DNA of 64,000 nt. Origin: Selaginella moellendorffii (lineage: Eukaryota; Streptophyta; Lycopodiopsida; Selaginellales; Selaginellaceae). The stretch lies in assembly GCF_000143415.4 (NCBI RefSeq), contig NW_003314273.1, forward strand, positions 822,222 to 886,221, written 5' to 3'. How positions within the stretch are numbered: position 1 is the stretch's first letter; each line of letters starts with the position of its first letter. The position numbers and the translations under genes are program-made. Below are positions 56,317-64,000 of this stretch, piece after piece. The notes under the pieces were generated by a model. It saw nothing but the letters and a program-made list of their open reading frames with translations. It did no database searches and was not told the DNA's origin.

Positions 56317-57921
56317 ATGGCAGTCCCTGACGAATCCAGCCTCGCCGGCTGCGTCGCCCTCATCAAATCCTGCCGGAATCTTGCCGACGCCGAGCGAGCG
56401 CACGCCCGGATCCTCGCCAGCCCATTCCTGAGCAGCGATCGCCGCTTCCTCTCCAATCTCCTCATCGAGATGTTTGGGAAATGCGGCGCCACGGCCCAGG
56501 CCAGGCGTGTCTTCCGCGGCATTTGCTCCAAGAACACCTTCTCTTGGGCGATGATGCTCTCGGCACACGCCCAAAATGGCGAGGTCTCGGCGGCGAGGCA
56601 GATCTTTGAGGCAATGCCGTGGTGGAATCTGGTGTCGTGGACTGCCATGCTTACTGCCTATACCCAATTCGGGCATCTAGACCGAGCTAAGAAGCTCTTT
56701 GATTCGATGAGCGAGCGTGATGTTGTCGCTTACACAGCAATGATCTGCGCTTTTCTTGCCGATGAGAGAATTACCGACGCGGAGCAACTCTACGAAGCAA
56801 TGCCAGAGAGGAATCTGGTAGTTTGGACTGCAATGATAACAGCATATGCCCGGCTTGGGTATCTTTTTAGAGCGGAAAAGATATTCAACCAAATGCCCGA
56901 GCGGGACGTTATCGCTTGGAATGCCATGGTCGCTGCGTATGCACGGGAGAGATCGCTCGGTCGGGCGTTAGAAATCTTCCAAACCATGCCTGAGAGAGAT
57001 TCCGTGTCGTGGAACGCGCTCTTATCAGCATATGCCGTTCAAGGGCATCTAGAAGCCGCTAAGGAAACGTTCGATGATATGCCAGAGAGGGACATTGTCT
57101 CGTGGAGCTGTATGCTCTCGGCTTATACCTTGAATGGGCATCTTGAGAAAGCTAGCGAGCTTTTTCACAGGTCTCCAGAGTGGAGCGTCGTTTCGTGGGC
57201 TTGTATGCTCGACGCTTTCTCGCAAAAGGGTCTCCTGGAAGACGCGAAGTCGGTGTTTGATGTTATGCCCGAGTGGAATCTCGTGGCTTTTAACACGCTG
57301 TTGGACGCTTACGCTCAACATGGCGATCTTCAGAAAGCCAAGAACACGTTTGATTCTTTCCCGGAGAGAGATGATATCTCCTGGACTGCTTTGCTCAATG
57401 CTTATGCTCACCATGGCCATCTCTGGAAAGCCAAGGACTTGTTAGAAGTGATACCACAAAAGTACGAAGCTCCGCCGTGGAACGCAATTTTAGCTTCGTT
57501 GGCTCGAAATGGTCACTTCGATGCGGCGCTGGAGCATCTTCACGAGATGGAACTCGAAGGAATTCCAGCCGACGAAGCGTCCTTCGCTTGCATCATTCTC
57601 GGTTGCAGCCACAAGGGAGATCTCCACGATGGCTGGTCAAAAGTCCGGTCCCTCATCCTCGATCATAGTGTCCGGCTCACCAAGCAGCTATACTGCTCCA
57701 TCACTGACCTGTTGAGCAGGGCTGGATACTTGCGAGAAGCCGAGGAGATTTTGTCTGGTATGCCTTTCACCCCGGACGTTGTCGACTGGAGATGTCTTCT
57801 TGGTGCGTGTAAACGCCAAGAAGATACTCAAAGTGGAGCACAGGCTGCAAGGCAAGCTCTTGTGGCGAGTCCCGAAGATCCATCTTCTTGCGTACTGCTG
57901 GCCAACGTTGTCTCTGTATAG
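56317..57921 (+). CDS. Pentatricopeptide repeat protein, organelle RNA-binding, ending in a partial E-like region
   Basis: Single exon, 534 residues. About a dozen tandem PPR units run from about residue 35, mostly 31-residue S-type with MPERD(V/I)(V/I)(S/A)WNAM(L/V)(S/A)AYA signatures. The C-terminus (MPFTPDVVDWRCLLGACKRQ, then AARQALVASPEDPSSCVLLANV) is the start of the E domain but stops before its usual end and has no DYW domain. Such proteins bind organelle transcripts, often for C-to-U editing, and may need a partner supplying DYW. The first ATG in frame is at 56317; no other in-frame ATG lies upstream. Lack of introns is usual for this family. Confidence 0.92.
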   Translation: MAVPDESSLAGCVALIKSCRNLADAERAHARILASPFLSSDRRFLSNLLIEMFGKCGATAQARRVFRGICSKNTFSWAMMLSAHAQNGEVSAARQIFEAMPWWNLVSWTAMLTAYTQFGHLDRAKKLFDSMSERDVVAYTAMICAFLADERITDAEQLYEAMPERNLVVWTAMITAYARLGYLFRAEKIFNQMPERDVIAWNAMVAAYARERSLGRALEIFQTMPERDSVSWNALLSAYAVQGHLEAAKETFDDMPERDIVSWSCMLSAYTLNGHLEKASELFHRSPEWSVVSWACMLDAFSQKGLLEDAKSVFDVMPEWNLVAFNTLLDAYAQHGDLQKAKNTFDSFPERDDISWTALLNAYAHHGHLWKAKDLLEVIPQKYEAPPWNAILASLARNGHFDAALEHLHEMELEGIPADEASFACIILGCSHKGDLHDGWSKVRSLILDHSVRLTKQLYCSITDLLSRAGYLREAEEILSGMPFTPDVVDWRCLLGACKRQEDTQSGAQAARQALVASPEDPSSCVLLANVVSV

Positions 57922-60900
57922 AATTGCTCGAGCGCTTTTACTGTTTCGTGAACTTGTCCACAGGCTTTGTAGTGCCTAAAATAAAAGGCAGCGTGAAAAC
58001 AACTAGATAGAAGACCGGATAAACGTTCTTTCAGCATCACTAGCTTGACCTTGCTCCTTCAATAGAACTCCCTGATAAATATTATTATTATTATGCCCAA
58101 CTAGGAGCATAAGATCGATGTATTTGGTGTAAGAAAAATACACCTGAATAGGGACTTACAAACCTTGGCCAAGTATCATCCAGACGACTTTTTATCAAAG
58201 CATCATAAATGGTTATGCATCCATCAGACAATTCCACACAGACTACGTTTTTCCAAGCAGGAGATCAACCTGTGAAAACAATCTCATGAGTTCAAATATT
58301 ATATCAAGCATTCAGTCCTCAACTGAAGCACATTGCCTTGAACATCATTCTGCCTTTAAAATTAACCATGCAGGATGTTATCTCTTGGAATGCCATTGTT
58401 AAATAATAAAAAATAAAAACACACAATTACTATGATTTCATGATAAGAAACAATATTCCATTAACAAACACTACATTGAGAGCTAAATACAAAATATTTA
58501 ATCCACCCTATCATTACTACTTTCTTATGCTATCATATTGTCCATTTATAAGTAGTATATTGGCATCATGAAATTTAAAAGGATATTAATTGTAGGTAGT
58601 ATATTGGTCATCATGAAATTTGATAGAGACACTGTTACTGATTGTCACACTAATGTTAATATATTTTTCTCATCACCAATGCATTTCAACACTTCTTGTA
58701 ATATATGTAATCATGGGATGAGATTTAGACTGTAGATCTTTAGAACTTTGGGGGATATATAAAGATAAACTACTTGCTAAAGGTTATTTTATCAAATAAT
58801 TACCCTTTTTCTAAAAGAGACATAAATTATTTTATATAAGTATCAAAGAAGATGGCACAAGTCTGATTCCCATTTATTAGTTTTGAGTAAAGTAAATTCC
58901 CACCCCTAAAATTGAAATCATACACATTGAGCATATGCAGACAAAGGGATCTATTATGGGATTACAGAATATTAATAAATGGTTAATGAAGACATTAACA
59001 TAGAGAGGATGAGTATAGCACATAAACAATAAACATCTAATTCCTTTTACTAGGTTATTACTTCTCAACTTAAATACAAGTAAATTAGACAAGAAACTCT
59101 TCTCTTCAAGATTGGAGGGAGCTATAACAATATTTAACTTTGTCTATAGTGGTTTTATACACTTTAGCAAACTTATCTCTAGTTTGTTACATTGTCATGT
59201 CTCAACTAACACTCTACATCACTTTAGCCTCTCATGCCACTTCTTTAGTGCTAATATACCATCACCAAGTGCCCCCTATCTTGTTTCTAGGGCACTATTG
59301 GGTTGGAATCTTCAGAATCACCATATTTGCCCAATGAGGAAATTGTGGTAGGGCAAATTGGATTGAGTAGAAGGCTATATTGAAATTATAATGCCATGCC
59401 TCCACCTTCTTCCCATGCTAATAAAGAGTTTTTTTTATGGCTTTTGCACATCATTTAGGTTGCTACCTGAAGAACCTTCTTTTTAGCCACTATCAATATA
59501 AGTATGTGCTAGCCCCACCTCAATTTGTGTGGATGCTTTAATGGAGAGTGCTTAGGTAATTAAAAGGTGGTGAATATACAATGATGAGGTGTTGTGTTGC
59601 TCTAGCTAGTCTATCAAGTGCCTCACTTGAGAGTAGCAAATGCAATACCAATTTACCAGCCAGTGATGCCAAATTCAGCTAGAGAGCATCCTAATGTCAC
59701 TCTTGATATGAAGGCCAAGTGCCTATTCTACAAGCCAATATGAAGGATGGAAACAAATCTTCATAGTCTATGTGGTGACAACAGATACTTTTGTGGGGCA
59801 AGTGTTCAGAGTTACAACTTTTAAGGGCCCCCTTCTTCACTTGGGCATTAAGAGCTTGTTGCACTATTATGATGACCAAAAGATATCTCCCACTTGTTCT
59901 TTCACAATTTTTGCTCCTAATTAGGAGCAAAATGAAAGACGTGGTTGTAAATGCCCTCTTTCTTTATACAAATGATGGTTTGCAACTAGTGGGGACATGT
60001 TACAATGTCCAGCATGCTCTTAGAGCAACTTGGAGGTCTTTACCACCAACTTTGACCTCCAAATGTATCACTAACATATGCCAAAGTGGTAGTGTGTCTA
60101 GAAGGCTTGTTCTTCCATATAGCCATTCAAAGCCAATTTGCTCATCCAAACTCTTATAGGCCACTTCTCCATCTAATAAGAACTAGAGAGTATCTTACCT
60201 CTATTGCAAGAGTTACCTACTTTAGGCATCTATTAGGAATTATCTTTAATCTAGGATGTTGCTTTTTTATAGAGTAAGTTTGTTTATTTAAACTTTAGCT
60301 GGTTACTTCTCTACTTAAAGGCCATTAAAGGCTTTTGTCTTGGGAGAAATGGCCACTATGTTCATTGTTGTAACATGTATCTAGATGGGTAATTATGTTT
60401 AGTCATATGTTTTCTAGTTACAACAATAGTAGATTCTGACCAATTTTTTCAAGCTGTATCAAGCTCCAATACTTAGATTTTTAATTCTTTACTTTTTAGC
60501 CTTTTTAGGAGCTTTGGTACATACTGTTATAGCATGTGTATTTATGCCACTATTATAGAGTATGATTTATTTAAGATTTACTCATAGGATATTGGCTTAT
60601 TTGTGGCCCAAGTATAGGAGTTTGTAAAACTTTTTTGATGTTAGGGGGAGTTTGGAGGATATAATTCAACCATTTAAGTGAAGCATCTAGAACATGACTA
60701 ATACTTATTAGACTCCTGCTTTAACCACTACCATATGGCACACTTTGGGGCTTAGGGATTTGTGTCTCATACTACTCCTTAGAAGGTTATCTGAGTAAAG
60801 CATACTACCATCATTTTCACATTATTGATATATGGTTGCAAAACATTTCAATTTACTTATAACCTAATAATGAAGCAATAAGTTGTTTCGAGTCAAATCC

Positions 60901-61049
60901 TTTTGAAAAGCTTATGATAACAAATAACATGTTTAGACCAAAAGTTCCGACTTGAAAAGTCGAAAGTGGGAGTGGAACTCCCAACAAAGTGCTCAAGGAA
61001 TAAACATAAAGCAATCGATGAATAAATCTCTAAAAAGGGACATAAAAAA
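57922..61049. other. PPR 3' region passing into AT-rich repeat debris
   Basis: The 3' UTR probably ends near 58100. Beyond it are only fragments: a minus-strand peptide (about 58160-58262, WKNVVCVELSDGCITIYDAL) and a PPR-like scrap (58368-58403, MQDVISWNAIVK, then stops). From about 58400 the sequence is AT-rich. Open frames at about 59100-60280 have no family resemblance that I can support. Confidence 0.45.
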
Positions 61050-62092
61050 AATTGACATATAATAAGTGTTATGACACGTGGAAGTTTTGGGACTAAGTCT
61101 AAGATGGAATCTGAAATGGAGTTCGAGATAGAGCCCCAAGATGGAGTTTGAGATGGATCTGAGATGGAATTCAAGATGGAGTCGGAGATGGAGTTTGAGA
61201 TGGATCTAAAATGGGGTTCAAGATGGATCCGAAATGGAGTTTGAGATGGAAAATTGGGTTTGAGACCGAGACTGAGTTTGAGTTTGAATCTGAGTCCAAG
61301 TCTAAATCCGAGTTTAAGACTAAGTCGAAATATTAATACAAGTCATAGGGTGAAAACCCAAAGTGATCATCCCCCAAGGGTGGGGGGGAAGGGCTATGGG
61401 GGGTTCTAAAAATATAGTAGGGAGAGTGTGGGGGTTGGATTTTAGTGGAACCAATTTAGCAAAAAAAGGTTAGTGTGATCCAAGAAAGCTACACCCACAT
61501 GGTGGGTAATGATATAACGACTAAGGAATCCAAAATTAGAGTGAACATAGATAGATAAGTAGGGTAACTTAGTAAAGTGTTCAAAAGTAAACTTTAGATT
61601 GAATAGTCAATACTCCCAATCCAAGTATAGATGGCACTATTTATTTGGATACCTAACATTTCTAAATTCTAGACTGTGGAAAAGAAAAAGAATAATCCTT
61701 TTGTGTAGTGACTAAGGATACGATCATATGGTAATATTAGCGAGCACAATCGTAGACAAAAAAGAATTTAGTGGGGACTAAAGAAGGGATATTGAGAAGG
61801 ATGGATGGCTTAGTGTTTGAGAAAAGGGACTATGGCATGGGTGGTTTTGGATTATTAATGAGATAAAGGTAAATGGATATAGGTTTAGCATAACAAATTA
61901 ATATGTCATTAGGATTGAACACATAGAGCACTTAGATTAAGTGTAAAGGCTGAGTGGCATAAATGCCATTTATAGAGTTAGTATGTCCCTAAGTTGGGAA
62001 TAATACTTATAGAGGTTGTGAGTAAGATTCTTTCAAATGGTTAAAGGTATAGTTAAGTGATTAAAGTAAAATGGAAAATTTAGTTGCTTACA
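61050..62092 (+). repeat. Worn solo-LTR-like relic related to the A/B LTRs
   Basis: Same order as the A LTR: GAG-rich array (61090-61325, many GAGATGGAG units), TACTAATACAAG, GGGTGAAAACCCAAAG, a G-rich tract (61378-61402), GGGGGGTTCTAAAAATATAGTAGGGA, then an AT-shifted body ending GCTTACA at 62086-62092. No internal element sequence adjoins either side, so it looks like a solo LTR. The left edge is uncertain. Confidence 0.7.
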
Positions 62093-64000
62093 AGTAAATG
62101 AAAAGCTCAAAGATAAACTACTTTTGTGACATTGCTATATATTTTTGGGCATAGTACTCCTCACTAGGTAATATTAGTTTATACATTTCTCTCTCTATTA
62201 TGTTTCTTGCTCCAAAAGTGAATATAAGAGAAAATGTCCTTGACTAGGGGATATGGATGCTCCATATATACCATGTAAACAAAGAGGGAAAATATAGATA
62301 TAGTGCTTTATCAACTACTTTAAAGTATATTATGTTGCGTCATTAGTAATAAAAAAGAGAAAGCAATAAGTAGATGATAAACAAAAAGAAGAATAACTTA
62401 GCTTAGCTTATGAAACTATTGATGGGCTATATTGATAAATTAAACTGTAAATGCCCAATCTATATTGTGCTAGTACTTACTACTATCTCCAAGAGGCATA
62501 CACTATAAATAAAAAAAATTGAGTTATGATTATACTTAGTACTAATGTCTTGATATATTATATGGATATTGGCATTAGCTTATGTGAAGTTACTTAGTCT
62601 AAGCTATATTGAAATGATTATGAATAAGACTCTAGCTAACTTACATTCAAATGTGATATCAAGACAAAGAAGGTAGTAGTTAATAAGACCCATTGTCTTA
62701 TCAATTTCTCTTTTATATATGGTGACACTTATCAATATGCCTACACACAAATATTAGAGTTAAAAGTTTTAAATAAGAAAAAAATTAAAGAAATTAAATT
62801 TAAAGATCCACTCACTTTAAAAAAGAAACATTCCCCTGAGAATTGTTATATCACTAGCCTCACACTAGCTTATAAAAATGGGAGTATTAAAATTAAATAC
62901 CAAAAAAAATAAAACATTTCAAAAATAAAACAAAAGTTTTATTAACTTTTAGACTTTCATATATTCTTGTAATCTTGAAAGCAATTCTAGTATAAGAACC
63001 AAGAACTAATATGACATCAATTGGATAAAAAAATTATTCCAACTTTAACTTTAGAAACATATATAAGTAGAACCATCTAAAATGTTTATACATCTTTCGC
63101 CACCATCTCTTTATCATTTATACAATATGAAGAAACTTATAAAAATTACATATTTTTTATATAATTTAGAATTAAAATAACATATTTAATTATATGTTAA
63201 GGGTCCTTAAATGAAAAATGTTTGCTCCAAACTTTATAAAATGTTTATATCTTATGTGATGAGATTAAATTTAGATTAAGTGTTGAGTAGATCCTAAAAT
63301 ATTTTAATTCTAAAATATTCTATTACCATTGGGATTGCATTGAGCACATTATCTATTAATTTGATTTAATTATTTAATCAAGATAATTGTTTTTATAAAA
63401 CTTTTGTTGTTATTAACCATGGTTTTTAAAATTTGGCTACTAAATGCCAAATTCTGTCACATAATATATATTTCATCAAAGCAAGCTTGAACAATTTAAA
63501 TTCATTAAATATAATGACACAATTACTCACAATATAATATTAAAATATAGTGATGCTAGTTGTTTATAGTTTGTAAATCTTTGGATAAAGCTAAAAGTAA
63601 TTAATTATCTTTAAAATTTATAAAATAACATTAAAAGTTAAAAACTAGACAAAAAGAGTTTTACCTTTATCTCTAAAAATGACTAATTATTGCTACTTAA
63701 AAGTAATCCCTTTCTTTAATAAAATTTCATATTATACATTCTTGGGATTTATATAACATAACACTTTTGTTAAATAAAATTTCTGACCTAAATTTTTTCT
63801 CTTGAACAATTGTTAATCTTTTTGCATTTGAAAAAAAAAGAAAGTTACATATTTTTGTTTTATTGTAAAGCTTTTGGTTTTTTTATTAAAATTTTGTTGC
63901 TACTAATCATGAATATGAAACTATTAATCATCTTTTCTATTTGAATTAAAAAGAAAGATAAATATATACAGAATAAAGTGATTTTACTTACCAAAAGTAA
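62093..64000. other. AT-rich debris to the end of the window
   Basis: Extremely AT-rich, with no frame, RNA gene or element end recognised. Confidence 0.5.

Noticed and set aside
56281-57420. Open frames on the minus strand opposite the PPR gene
   Set aside because: Shadows of the repetitive PPR coding sequence.
59100-60280. Possible transposon ORFs (for example 59791-60159)
   Set aside because: I could not match any retroelement or transposase domain; AT-rich sequence gives such frames by chance.

Overview
This window looks like nuclear DNA of a land plant. The best fit is a lycophyte such as Selaginella moellendorffii. The genes are plant-specific or chloroplast-linked, introns are mostly about 45-105 bp with GT-AG ends, intergenic gaps are short, and a block of nested Ty3/Gypsy elements separates two gene islands. 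The species call is inference; no search was run.

Island 1 (1-22050) carries a chloroplast stromal processing peptidase (+, probably missing its first exons), a CLE signalling peptide (+), a divergent pair of small plant proteins (6933-8411), an Ole e 1-domain protein with a long Ser-Pro/Val-Tyr tail (+), a PA-TM-RING (RMR-type) ubiquitin ligase (+), a tyrosyl-tRNA synthetase-like protein whose two catalytic signatures are altered (+) with a broken duplicate of its 3' end downstream, a patellin (+), and an ER lysophosphatidate acyltransferase (LPAT, +).

The repeat block (about 22500-49050) is a Russian doll. A degenerate Ty3/Gypsy copy (family D) lies on each side. Between them, chromovirus A (+, 26271-46343) is split by chromovirus B (-, 29592-44498), whose gag is split by element C (-, 35990-43233). 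C is an LTR element with intact-looking ends but about 4.96 kb of non-coding interior. LTR ends, primer-binding sites and nearly matching 5-bp target duplications support each level. A, B, C and a decayed LTR at about 61050-62092 share a short LTR core.

The block sits between two copies of one duplicated segment. The left copy keeps an intact LPAT and a wrecked copy of a small conserved gene (X). The right copy keeps only an LPAT 3' scrap but an intact gene X (49319-49897).

Island 2 (49319-57921) holds gene X, a long helical protein that tentatively resembles the FIGNL1 partner FLIP/C1orf112 (-), a Rok1/DDX52-type DEAD-box helicase (+) head-to-head with it, a small unrecognised three-exon gene (-), and an intronless PPR protein (+). 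From about 58000 to the end the sequence is AT-rich repeat debris.

Exon limits were read by eye from splice signals, reading-frame continuity and remembered family sequences. No alignment, domain search or transcript was available.
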